64,000 nucleotides of DNA from UBA6912 sp963792895 (lineage in GTDB: Bacteria; Actinomycetota; Acidimicrobiia; Spongiisociales; UBA5794). Below the pieces are notes generated by a model that worked only from the letters and a program-made list of their open reading frames with translations, made no database searches and was not told where the DNA came from. The translations under genes and the position numbers were made by a program. The stretch spans positions 248,001 to 312,000 of the forward strand of contig CAWBYA010000008.1 of assembly GCA_963792895.1 (NCBI GenBank), read 5' to 3'. How positions within the stretch are numbered: position 1 is the first letter of the stretch; every line of letters starts with the position of its first letter. This document shows positions 27,114 to 36,270 of this stretch, in pieces.

Positions 27114-27178
27114 CGCGCACTCCCTCCGTGGTGGGACGTCGATGCTAGGAGGTTCAGGGGGGCGGAGCCGCTCTCCCG

Positions 27179-27535
27179 TCAGCTGACGTTGGCCCACGCC
27201 CGCAGGCCGAGGCCCATGACGAACAGCAACAGGAGCCCGTACGAGAGCGCCGGCCGCCTCGCGAGGACGGCGCGATAGACGTACGCGAGAGAAAACGTCA
27301 CGGCGATGACGACGCCGTAGAAGACGTGGAACGCGTTGCCGGGACGGAGACCTTGCCCGTACAGCCACAGCCCCGCTCCCACTTGCACGAGCATCACAGC
27401 AATTGCGCCACCGGTTGCATAGGCGAAGCTGCGGCCCGGCGATCGCTTCAGGGCGGCGAGCCCGACTCCCCACACACCCACCAGCCCCGTGGCGACGACG
27501 GCGACGTAGAACCAGTTCTGATGAAACGCCAGCAT
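27179..27535 (-). CDS. Four-helix integral membrane protein, unknown function
   Basis: 118 aa with four predicted membrane helices: FYVAVVATGLVGVWGVGLAAL, GGAIAVMLVQVGAGLWLYG, HVFYGVVIAVTFSLAYVY and GLLLLFVMGLGLRAWANV. I do not recognise a named family. The ATG at 27535 has TAACCT six bases upstream, so it is probably leaderless. The His and Gly-rich turns resemble small actinobacterial cytochrome-associated membrane proteins, but no redox motif is certain. Confidence 0.75.
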   Translation of the reverse strand: MLAFHQNWFYVAVVATGLVGVWGVGLAALKRSPGRSFAYATGGAIAVMLVQVGAGLWLYGQGLRPGNAFHVFYGVVIAVTFSLAYVYRAVLARRPALSYGLLLLFVMGLGLRAWANVS

Positions 27536-27618
27536 GCGGCGAGGTTAGAGAACCGCGTGCGCCAGTGCGTTGAACCGGGGCTGCGGTCGTGTCCCGCGGC
27601 CTCGCTTTCATTTGGCGG

Positions 27619-28005
27619 TCAGCTGGCGAGACCATCCGAGAGCTCGAGGGGTGACCGGCAGATTGCATCGCCCGCCTGATCTAGTGAGGGGTTCGAACTC
27701 CCGGATGTCCCGCCGCGACGCGGCCGGGGAGCAGTCGCCGCTTCGGCCCGCCGCCGAGCGGTCGAGACGAGTGCTGCCGCGCGCATGCGCACGTCGGCAG
27801 CAAACGTCCCGACGATGAGGGGAATGACAACGAGGAGCACAAGGGTGTGGGCGGGGGGTATCACGTACGACACTGGGATGCCGTTCGCAACCAGATGCAC
27901 CACCAACATGGCCGCGACCACCACGAACAACAGCGTCGACCGTCCCACCACCCGCCGATCCTCTCTCTCCTCGAGCCACAGCGTATCCGCACCGCCGGCG
28001 GACAC
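27619..28005 (-). CDS. Hypothetical two-helix membrane protein
   Basis: 128 aa from a GTG at 28005, preceded by a GAGAGAG stretch. Hydrophobic segments STLLFVVVAAMLVVHLVANGI and THTLVLLVVIPLIVGTFAAD-like (AHTLVLLVVIPLIVGTF) are followed by a basic C-terminus. The last ~40 residues look non-conserved and Ser/Arg-rich. No family recognised; it could be shorter or spurious at the 3' end. Confidence 0.5.
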   Translation of the reverse strand: MSAGGADTLWLEEREDRRVVGRSTLLFVVVAAMLVVHLVANGIPVSYVIPPAHTLVLLVVIPLIVGTFAADVRMRAAALVSTARRRAEAATAPRPRRGGTSGSSNPSLDQAGDAICRSPLELSDGLAS

Positions 28006-28313
28006 ACACTCTCTCTGTAGTTAGACACACGAGCAGCCGATTTCTTACACTCTTCGACCGGATTTCTTTTTCGGCCGTTCTCCGAGCGATCGACGGGAGA
28101 AGCGTGCGCCGCCCTCACGCCCGACGTCAATCGACCACCTGGATGCACGAGAAGCGGCCGTAGAACCGTCTCTCGCCGCGACCAAAGGGGGTCCGTCGGA
28201 AGCCTCCCGTAGGGAGTGATGGTGGCGCATCGCCCGTTGCGGTGGGGGACCGGCAGCGGGCGATGCACCACGTGCGCACGGCCGGGGGGAGCGGCCGCGG
28301 TGCTTGGGGGATC
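28006..28313. other. Intergenic stretch without recognised content
   Basis: About 300 bases between two small membrane-protein genes. It contains a pyrimidine-rich patch (GGATTTCTTTTTCGGCC near 28060) but no convincing gene, repeat or RNA. Open frames here are Arg/Ser/Pro-rich and overlap one another. Confidence 0.5.
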
Positions 28314-28673
28314 TCAGAGAGGTGCGACCGGCTCCAGCGTGCGGTTGATAGCCGACTGGAAAGCGGGCTGGGCGATCAGAGGGGCCGTGCTGAGGTCCGG
28401 GACGACCGCAATGACGTTGCGAGCTCTACGAGTCGGCTCGGGGGCACGATCCATCACCGCCGGGCCTGGATCCGGTGCGATGACCGGCACATGCTGCGCC
28501 GAAGGCTGGCCGATGACGCCGACGAAGGCAGCTATGAGGATCACAGCAAGAACGGTGCCGAGAGGTGGGCCGGAGAAGCTTGGAACCGTGGAATCTGCGA
28601 TGAGGATCCCGAAACCTGCCATTCCGGCAGCCACGGTGAAGCCTCTCACCGGCAAAGCGTCTCGTCCGTACAT
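28314..28673 (-). CDS. Hypothetical membrane protein
   Basis: About 119 aa starting at the ATG at 28673 (GGGAG seven bases upstream; a GTG at 28679 is an alternative). Two hydrophobic segments, GFTVAAGMAGFGILIADS and GTVLAVILIAAFVGVIGQ, are followed by a soluble Pro/Ala/Arg tail. No family recognised and no neighbour gives a clue. Confidence 0.5.
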   Translation of the reverse strand: MYGRDALPVRGFTVAAGMAGFGILIADSTVPSFSGPPLGTVLAVILIAAFVGVIGQPSAQHVPVIAPDPGPAVMDRAPEPTRRARNVIAVVPDLSTAPLIAQPAFQSAINRTLEPVAPL

Positions 28674-28679
28674 CTCCAC

Positions 28680-29301
28680 ACTCCCTCTCTACCACCACTG
28701 CGCCATTCCATTTCGATGGCGTTGCCCGGGGAGAACTCTCGCCGCAGCTCGGAGTGATCAAGAAGCCGGCACACACCTGCACACGATGCGATGTCGGTGT
28801 GCCAACCCGTGATCTCTCTCTCGTTGCACGGGTCCTACCTGACGCCATCGTGGCACATGGCTGAAGACGCCACATCATGAAAACTGATGATTGTCCACAA
28901 CCCTCGAGGGCGTTCCCTGATCCTGGGCTGGCTCGAGAGTCGGGTATCGGCAAGGAGAGCCGTTGGGCCGACATAGCCATGAAGTCACGGCCGACCGGCG
29001 GCGTGAGACTCGTCGCTGCACTCGAGGGAGTACGTTGCCAGCCGCCGGCTGGATGTCGACGAAGAGGGCGCCGGTTCATGTGCGCTTTGCCGGCAACATC
29101 AGCCCACGCGTCGAACGAGCGCACGGGTACCAACTCCTGCAAATGCCACCATCACATTGACCAGAATCCCCGCGCTTCGAGGACCTCCCATCGACCTAGC
29201 CCGCCGGAGCCGCCCGCTCGTTCCGCACACCGTGCCTCCTGAGCCGAGCTGCGAACGTAGCCGTTGCGTCTCGCTCGCCGCGCGTGCGCGATACTGCGTC
29301 G
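28680..29301. other. Gene-poor 0.6-kb region with a nested inverted repeat
   Basis: No convincing gene. A nested structure lies at 28798-28857: outer arms TGTGCCA/TGGCACA and inner arms ACCCGTG (28805-28811)/CACGGGT (28827-28833). It precedes the RNA methyltransferase gene by about 450 bases and the role is unknown. The remaining frames are short and of poor composition. Confidence 0.4.
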
Positions 29302-30516
29302 GTGATCGAAGTGACCCCCCACGACGTAGCCCACGGCGGCGAGGCGGTTGCACGACGTGACGGCAAGACATACTTCGTCGGTGGAGCCATGCCCGGTGAG
29401 ACGGTGGTTGGCGAAGTCGTCCACGACAAGGGCAACTGGGCGAGGCTGGCGCTGAAGACCATCAACGAGGCCTCGCCTGACCGCATCGAGCCACGCTGTC
29501 CTCACTTCTCCGAGTGCGGCGGCTGCCAATGGCAGTTCGCCGGCCGCACCGCCCAACTCGAATGGAAGCGGTCGATCGTCGCCGGACAACTCGCCCACCT
29601 CGGCGGCCTTCGCGACGCCGAAGTGCGCCCAACGGCGGCGCCTGGACCGGCGTTCGGCTATCGCAATCGAATGGACTTCCGCGTTGCCGCCGGCAAGCCC
29701 GCACTCTTCCGGACACGCTCGAGCAGCCTCGTGCCGCTCGACGAGTGTTCCCTCCTCCATCCTGAACTCGCCGACGTGTTCGCCACACTCGGACCACTCG
29801 ACGGCCTCAAGCGGGTCACACTTCGCATCGGGGCTCGAACGGGTGACAGGCTGATCGTTGTGTCTGGACGAGTACCGCCACAAGCGCAGCAGTGGGATGC
29901 TGCGGTGGCGGTATCGGCGGGACGCAACGTGCGGGTTGTTCGGGGCAAGCCGACGCTCACCGAGATCGTGGCCGGTGTCACCTTCCGCATCGGTGCTACG
30001 GCCTTCTTCCAGAACAACACCGATGGAGCCGACGAGTTGGTGCGGCTCGTCGATGAGGCCGCAGCGCTGACCGAGACGGACGTCCTCCTCGACGGTTTCG
30101 CAGGCGGAGGGCTCTTCTCGGCGACTGTCGGCCGGGGTGCGGCGCGCGTCATCGCAGTCGAGAACGAACCGGTAGCGGTGCGCGATCTTCGTCACAACAT
30201 CCAGGAGGCAGGAGTGGACGTCGCCGTCGTCGCTGCGGATTTCACGGAGGCGCCGTCCCGGATCGAGGAACCGTGGACCGCAGCGATCGTCGACCCGCCG
30301 CGGACCGGGCTGGGTCGCGACGGCGTTGCCGCCGTCACAGCAACCGACCCGACGCGCATCGTCTACGTCTCGTGCGATCCGGCAAGCCTTGCGCGCGACG
30401 CGCGGTTGCTCACCGAGTCCGGATACCGGCTCGACTGGGCGACGCCTGTCGACATGTTCCCCCAGACCTTCCATATCGAGACCGTTGCCCGATTCACGCT
30501 GGCGGGCGAGGACTGA
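29302..30516 (+). CDS. RNA (uracil-C5)-methyltransferase, TrmA/RlmD family
   Basis: 404-aa SAM-dependent enzyme making 5-methyluridine in tRNA or 23S rRNA. An N-terminal TRAM-like domain (EVTPHDVAHGGEAVAR, GAMPGETVVGEVV) precedes a CPHFSECGGCQWQ cluster with three of the [4Fe-4S] cysteines. SAM motif LLDGFAGGGLFSATVG, then AIVDPPRTGLG, and the catalytic YVSCDPASLARD follow. The GTG at 29302 is taken as start; another in-frame GTG is at 29284. Whether the target is tRNA U54 or rRNA cannot be decided. Confidence 0.9.
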   Translation: MIEVTPHDVAHGGEAVARRDGKTYFVGGAMPGETVVGEVVHDKGNWARLALKTINEASPDRIEPRCPHFSECGGCQWQFAGRTAQLEWKRSIVAGQLAHLGGLRDAEVRPTAAPGPAFGYRNRMDFRVAAGKPALFRTRSSSLVPLDECSLLHPELADVFATLGPLDGLKRVTLRIGARTGDRLIVVSGRVPPQAQQWDAAVAVSAGRNVRVVRGKPTLTEIVAGVTFRIGATAFFQNNTDGADELVRLVDEAAALTETDVLLDGFAGGGLFSATVGRGAARVIAVENEPVAVRDLRHNIQEAGVDVAVVAADFTEAPSRIEEPWTAAIVDPPRTGLGRDGVAAVTATDPTRIVYVSCDPASLARDARLLTESGYRLDWATPVDMFPQTFHIETVARFTLAGED

Positions 30517-30529
30517 CGAGCTGCCGACC

Positions 30530-31192
30530 ATGAGGCTCCCCGTTGCACTCGAGATCGGGAAGCGGCGGACGTTCGCCATGGCTCTCGACTGGCCCGGATG
30601 GTGCCGGGCGGGGCGGGGAGAGGAGGCTGCGCTGGCCGCGTTCGTCGCCTACGGGACTCGGTACGCCGCTGCCATGACTGCCGCAGGGATCGCCTTCGCT
30701 CCCGTCGAAGGTCCAGCCGAGCTCGAGATCGTCGAGCGGCTTCCCGGCAGCGCATCGACCGACTTCGGCGCGCCCGGGAGCCCACCTTCGGCAGACGCCC
30801 GATCCATCACCCGGGCTGACCTCGACCGGCTCGAGAGCATCCTCATCGCATGCTGGCGAGCGTTCGATGAGGCAGCGGATGCGGCGGCCGGCCAAGAATT
30901 GGCGACCGGTCCCCGCGGTGGTGGGCGGCAGCTGGTGGCGATCCGCGAGCACCTCGCCGAGGCCGAGGCCGCCTACGTCAGGCGACTCGGCGGCATGGTG
31001 GTCGCGGGCTGGAGCGACGTCGAGATCCGACGCGGGTTCGCCGATGCGTTGGAGGCGCGTGCTCGCGGAGAGCTTGCCGATGTCGGCCTGCGTGGGGGGA
31101 AGCGGTGGTCGCCACGGTTCGCCGTCAGGCGGAGCGCGTGGCATGCGCTCGATCACGCCTGGGAGATCGACGATCGGGTGGCGCCGGGCTGA
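30530..31192 (+). CDS. Conserved hypothetical protein, DinB-like C-terminus
   Basis: 220-aa soluble protein. The N-terminus is MRLPVALEIGKRRTFAMALDWPGWCRAG. The C-terminal half is helical and ends FAVRRSAWHALDHAWEIDDR, reminiscent of the last helix of DinB/YfiT-type four-helix proteins with a His near the metal position. It starts 13 bases after the RNA methyltransferase gene, so they may be co-transcribed. The function is not known. Confidence 0.75.
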   Translation: MRLPVALEIGKRRTFAMALDWPGWCRAGRGEEAALAAFVAYGTRYAAAMTAAGIAFAPVEGPAELEIVERLPGSASTDFGAPGSPPSADARSITRADLDRLESILIACWRAFDEAADAAAGQELATGPRGGGRQLVAIREHLAEAEAAYVRRLGGMVVAGWSDVEIRRGFADALEARARGELADVGLRGGKRWSPRFAVRRSAWHALDHAWEIDDRVAPG

Positions 31193-31200
31193 CGCCTGCC

Positions 31201-32253
31201 TCAGCGAAGGGCGTGCTCGAGGTCGGCGATCAGATCCTGGTGCGCCTCGATCCCTATCGACAGCCGAATGAGTCCCTCGGGGGCTTCGTGGTCGACCGAG
31301 CGGCGCCATTCGGCGAGCGACTCGACGCCACCCAGTGACGTCGCCGTGCGGAAGAGCCGCAGCCGTTCCACGATCGCAGAGGCCTCTCCACCGTTCTCCA
31401 TCTCGAACGAGAGGACGCCGCCGAACCCTCGCATCTGACGCGACGCCACGGTGTGGCCCGGGTGGCCCGGCAGCGACGGGTGCCACACAACGGGAACCCT
31501 GTCCGCCAGCCACGACGCGATCGTCGTCGCCGACTCAGACTGGCGCATGACCCGCAGCGGCAGGGTGCGCACTCCTCGCAGAGTCAGCCATACATCGAGC
31601 GCTCCCGGGGTCGCCCCGTCTTCCATCCTGCGATACCGCAAGGCTTCCGCTTCGATGGCCGTGCTGGTGACGAGCACTCCGCCCATCGCATCCGAATGGC
31701 CGGAGATGAACTTCGTGGTCGAGTGCAGCACGATGTCGGCGCCGAGATCGAGTGGCCGCTGCAGTACGGGCGTCGCAAACGTCGAATCGACCACCACCGT
31801 GGCGCCGCGGGCGTGAGCTCGGTCGACGACGTCTGCGATGTCGACGACCTCGCAACGCGGGTTCGAGGGTGTCTCGACCCACCAGATGTCACCGTTGCCG
31901 AGTTTCTCGACCTGCACCACGGCCAGCGAGCCCGCAGCCGCCTCGGTGGCGACGAGCTTTCGAGTGCCGTGGTAGACGTCGTCCGGAAGTGCGATGCAGC
32001 CGGGGCGGCAGGATCGGAGTAGTGCGAGCACCGCCGCCATCCCGGATGGGTAGACGACCGCATCGCCGCCCTCGAGTGCGCCGAGCACGGCCTCGAGACG
32101 ATCGGTGGTGGGATGCTCGCTGCGGCGGTAGACCAACGCATCCTGCCCGCTGCGGTCGTACGTCGTGGCGACGTGGATCGGCGGCGCAATCCCCGGTGCA
32201 TCCTCTATCGCGTCGTCCGCATGCAGCGCAGTCGTGGCAGGATCGAGATTCAT
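31201..32253 (-). CDS. Cys/Met-metabolism PLP enzyme, cystathionine gamma-synthase/lyase family
   Basis: 350-aa fold-type I PLP enzyme. PLP Lys181 lies in HSTTKFISGHSDAMGG, the phosphate-binding YPSGMAAVLALL is at about 68-79 and VETPSNPRCEVVDIADV at about 126-142. It begins LDPATTALHADDA, like cystathionine gamma-synthases. The precise reaction (synthase, gamma-lyase or beta-lyase) cannot be fixed. It is slightly short for the family because the N-terminus is brief. Convergent with the hypothetical gene before it and downstream of the F420-type oxidoreductase. Confidence 0.88.
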   Translation of the reverse strand: MNLDPATTALHADDAIEDAPGIAPPIHVATTYDRSGQDALVYRRSEHPTTDRLEAVLGALEGGDAVVYPSGMAAVLALLRSCRPGCIALPDDVYHGTRKLVATEAAAGSLAVVQVEKLGNGDIWWVETPSNPRCEVVDIADVVDRAHARGATVVVDSTFATPVLQRPLDLGADIVLHSTTKFISGHSDAMGGVLVTSTAIEAEALRYRRMEDGATPGALDVWLTLRGVRTLPLRVMRQSESATTIASWLADRVPVVWHPSLPGHPGHTVASRQMRGFGGVLSFEMENGGEASAIVERLRLFRTATSLGGVESLAEWRRSVDHEAPEGLIRLSIGIEAHQDLIADLEHALR

Positions 32254-32295
32254 GACGGCGAGCGTACCGGTGTCACCGGCCTCCGCGGGGAAGGG

Positions 32296-33303
32296 TCAGC
32301 CCGTGAAGTACGGGATAACGTACTCGCCGTACGCATCCAGGGTGGCTTCCTGGTTGTCGTGCATCAGGTAGATGCTGAAGTGCGTGACGCCAAGGTCGTG
32401 GAGCTCGACGAGACGATCGATGTGGTGCTGGATCGGGCCGAGGATGCAGAAGCGATCGACGATCTCGTCCGGCACGAAATCGGTAGTCGGATTGCCGGCC
32501 TTGCCGTGATGGGCGTAGTCGTACTCCTCACGGGCCTTGATGTAGTTGGACAGTGCGCGGGGCACCTTGGACTCGTCCTCGTGGCCGTAGCGGCTGACCA
32601 GGTCGACGACGTGGTTGCCGACCATGCCGCCGAACCAGCGCAGCTGGTCCCGCTGGTGTGGCAGGTCGTCACCCACGTAGGCCGGGGCGACCACCGCCAC
32701 CGACAGGCTGTCCGGGTCTCGCCCCGCCTCGGCGGCGGCTTCGCGGACCGTCGACAGTGTCCACTCGAGAATCTGCGGGTCCGCCAGCTGAAGGATGAAG
32801 CCGTCGGCGGTGCGCCCGGTCATCGCCAGCGTCTTGGGTCCATACGCCGCCATCCAGACGGGGAGATCCCATCCTCCGTCGATCCATGGGAACTTCACGG
32901 GCGTGCCGTGGTAGTCGACCTCCTTGCCGGCTACCAGGCCCTTGATGACGCCGATCGCCTCCTCGGTCTCGGCCAGACGTATCGGTTGCTTGCCGATGAC
33001 GCGCAACGCCGAGTCTCCCCGTCCCATGCCGCACACGGTCCGCGGCCCGAAGTGCTGATTGAGGGTGGCGAACATCGACGCCAGCACCGTCCAGTCTCGG
33101 GTGCCGGGGTTCGACACCATCGGCCCGACGGTCATCCGCTCGGTCTCGGCGAGCATGAGGCTGTAGATGACGAACGGCTCCTGCCACAGCACATGCGAGT
33201 CGAACGTCCAGCCGAAGCCGAAGCCGTTGGCCTCCGCTCGCTTCGTGAGCTCGAGCACCCGAGAAACCGGCGGATCCGTCTGCAGCACAACACCAAAGTC
33301 CAT
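32296..33303 (-). CDS. Luciferase-like (LLM) F420-dependent oxidoreductase
   Basis: 335-aa TIM-barrel oxidoreductase of the bacterial luciferase superfamily, in the F420-using branch near methylene-tetrahydromethanopterin reductase. It starts MDFGVVLQTDPPVSRVLEL; GMGRGDSALRVIGKQPIRLAE and PVWMAAYGPKTLAMTGR are family landmarks. The ATG at 33303 has TAGGTT six bases upstream (probably leaderless). It lies beside the pyrimidine-degradation genes on the same strand, so a redox role in that pathway is possible, but the substrate is unknown. Confidence 0.85.
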   Translation of the reverse strand: MDFGVVLQTDPPVSRVLELTKRAEANGFGFGWTFDSHVLWQEPFVIYSLMLAETERMTVGPMVSNPGTRDWTVLASMFATLNQHFGPRTVCGMGRGDSALRVIGKQPIRLAETEEAIGVIKGLVAGKEVDYHGTPVKFPWIDGGWDLPVWMAAYGPKTLAMTGRTADGFILQLADPQILEWTLSTVREAAAEAGRDPDSLSVAVVAPAYVGDDLPHQRDQLRWFGGMVGNHVVDLVSRYGHEDESKVPRALSNYIKAREEYDYAHHGKAGNPTTDFVPDEIVDRFCILGPIQHHIDRLVELHDLGVTHFSIYLMHDNQEATLDAYGEYVIPYFTG

Positions 33304-33338
33304 AGAGCCAACCTACACGGTCGGCGAACGCAGCGGCG

Positions 33339-33521
33339 CCCAGCCTTAGGCCCGGCTGTACCAAAACGGTACGCAATAGCCGTGAGTTCGTGATCGAGAC
33401 CCAGCCTTAGGCCCGGCTGTACCAAAACGGTACGCAATAGCCGTGAGTTCGTGATCGAGACCCAGCCTTAGGCCCGGCTGTACCAAAACGGTTCGCAATA
33501 GCCGCGAGTTCGTGATCGAGA
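33339..33521. repeat. Three tandem copies of a 61-bp repeat
   Basis: Units 33339-33399, 33400-33460 and 33461-33521. The first two are identical and the third differs at two positions. Each begins CCCAGCCTTAGGCCCGGCTG and holds an inverted repeat TACC-AAAAC-GGTA, then GAGTTCGTGATCGAGA. There are no unique spacers, so this is not a CRISPR array. Inverted copies lie on the other side of the AbiEi-like gene (34578-34687). Confidence 0.9.
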
Positions 33522-33613
33522 CCGAGCGCGGCTGCCGTCCATAGCGAGGCGTCGCATCAGACCTGAGTGGCACGACTCGGTCGAGGACTGGCGAGCAACT
33601 GGGAAAGGCCCCG

Positions 33614-34534
33614 TCAAGCGGCTGGTCGTGCAGGCAACGCCGACCGAACGGCCTGAATGACGTACGGCGCCCTTTGGATGACGTCTGCCCAGGTGAAGCG
33701 CAAGACGCGCCAGCCGGCGAGTTGAGCGAGGTTGTCCCGGCGTCGGTCGAACTCGAACGACTCGACCGACGTGTGCCATCGCCGACCGTCACACTCGATG
33801 ATCAGCCTCGCCTTCGGGTAGGCGAAGTCGACTCGGCCCGTTGAAGTCGAGCGCCACGGCAGGCCGTGCTGGGCAACCGGCTCCGGCAAACCGGAGTTCC
33901 TGAGCAGCTCGAGGAGCCGCCGTTCGAGTTCGCTCTCGACGACGACCGGATCGCCGGACAGCTCTGTGAGGACGCCCCTCATCGCAGCCACGCCCGGTTT
34001 CCCACGTCTTGCGATCCCGGAGAAACAGGCCCACAAACCATCGAGCTCGACCGTTCGTTGCACGAGTGCGGACTCCACGACCACCCGCAAATGGCGTGGG
34101 CGAAGAACGGCCGCAAGATCCACCAGCGTGCGCTCGGGGGTGGTGACCGGCAGGTCGTCGACCGACATGACGTGCTCTGGCGCGAGATCCGTCGACTCGT
34201 GAACGATCACATCGTCGCATCGATTGGTCAGGCGGTGCGGCACCGTGACAACACAACGGCCGGGAGGGATTCGCGCGAAGCCGTGGATATCGCCGGCCGC
34301 TTCGTGGGACACGGTCGCTGTGAGTTTCGCGACAGCGATGGCGAGCGGGATGCGGTCTGGCGGGGTCGGGTAGAGCGCGTAGACCCCCGCGGCAACTCGC
34401 CGCCAGCGTCGCCGCTGCACCCTACGAAAGATCATCCGATCGGTCATGCCAGCGGCCATTGCCTGCCGACGCGTGATGATGCCAGCTTGCCGCGACGCGA
34501 TTTCGATCACTTTGATGTCGAGGTTGGAACTCAT
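33614..34534 (-). CDS. AbiEi-like winged-helix protein fused to a DUF559 (Vsr-fold) nuclease domain
   Basis: 306 aa. The N-terminal ~70 residues (IASRQAGIITRRQAMAAGMT, RRVQRRRWRRVAAGVYAL) match the AbiEi antitoxin-type winged helix. The C-terminal domain (SELERRLLELLRNSGLPEPV, GRVDFAYPKARLIIECDGR, RDNLAQLAGWRVLRFTWADV) is DUF559, a very-short-patch-repair endonuclease-like fold with the D and E-x-D catalytic pattern. No AbiEii toxin gene adjoins it. It is inserted among pyrimidine-degradation genes and is bracketed by copies of one repeat family in opposite orientation. Confidence 0.83.
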   Translation of the reverse strand: MSSNLDIKVIEIASRQAGIITRRQAMAAGMTDRMIFRRVQRRRWRRVAAGVYALYPTPPDRIPLAIAVAKLTATVSHEAAGDIHGFARIPPGRCVVTVPHRLTNRCDDVIVHESTDLAPEHVMSVDDLPVTTPERTLVDLAAVLRPRHLRVVVESALVQRTVELDGLWACFSGIARRGKPGVAAMRGVLTELSGDPVVVESELERRLLELLRNSGLPEPVAQHGLPWRSTSTGRVDFAYPKARLIIECDGRRWHTSVESFEFDRRRDNLAQLAGWRVLRFTWADVIQRAPYVIQAVRSALPARPAA

Positions 34535-34577
34535 GCCCACAGCGTCCCATGCCGGTACGACACGTCTGTGTTGGACG

Positions 34578-34687
34578 CACGAACTCACGGCAATCGTGTA
34601 CCGAAACGGTAGTCCGGCCCCAAGTGCGCTGCGGGGCACGAACTCACGGCAATCGTGTACCGAAACGGTACGTCCGAGCCTAAGGCT
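34578..34687. repeat. Two inverted, partly degraded copies of the 61-bp repeat
   Basis: Copies at 34578-34622 and 34637-34687 start CACGAACTCACGGCAATCG and continue GTACCGAAACGGTA. The second also has the GCCTAAGGCT end. They are the reverse complement of the 33339-33521 units with several substitutions. Confidence 0.8.
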
Positions 34688-34707
34688 CGCCGCTGCGCCG
34701 GCGCCCG

Positions 34708-36204
<1,497 letters not shown>

Positions 36205-36227
36205 CGTCACTCCCCGTAGCCGAGTAT

Positions 36228-36239
36228 TGGAACGTTCCA
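36228..36239. promoter_or_regulatory. Candidate operator upstream of mmsA
   Basis: A 12-bp perfect palindrome TGGAACGTTCCA lies 24 bases before the mmsA ATG. On the minus strand a TAGGCT box precedes it by one base, so a regulator bound here would sit at the transcription start of an internal promoter. Confidence 0.4.
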
Positions 36240-36270
36240 GAGCCTACAGGACGAGGCACCCACGCGCCCA

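Noticed and set aside
27650..27715. tRNA-like T-arm (GGGAGTTCGAACCCC on the minus strand)
   Set aside because: The T-stem has a mismatch, and no pairing acceptor, D-arm or anticodon arm can be built around it. It also lies within the 3' part of a possible membrane-protein gene.
29152..30579. Long minus-strand open frame opposite the RNA methyltransferase gene
   Set aside because: The plus-strand frame has the full TrmA-family motif set; the minus-strand frame has none.
33339..33521. Possible CRISPR array
   Set aside because: The 61-bp units are directly adjacent with no unique spacers, and no cas genes are present. The 65-bp units at 43813-44126 fail for the same reason.
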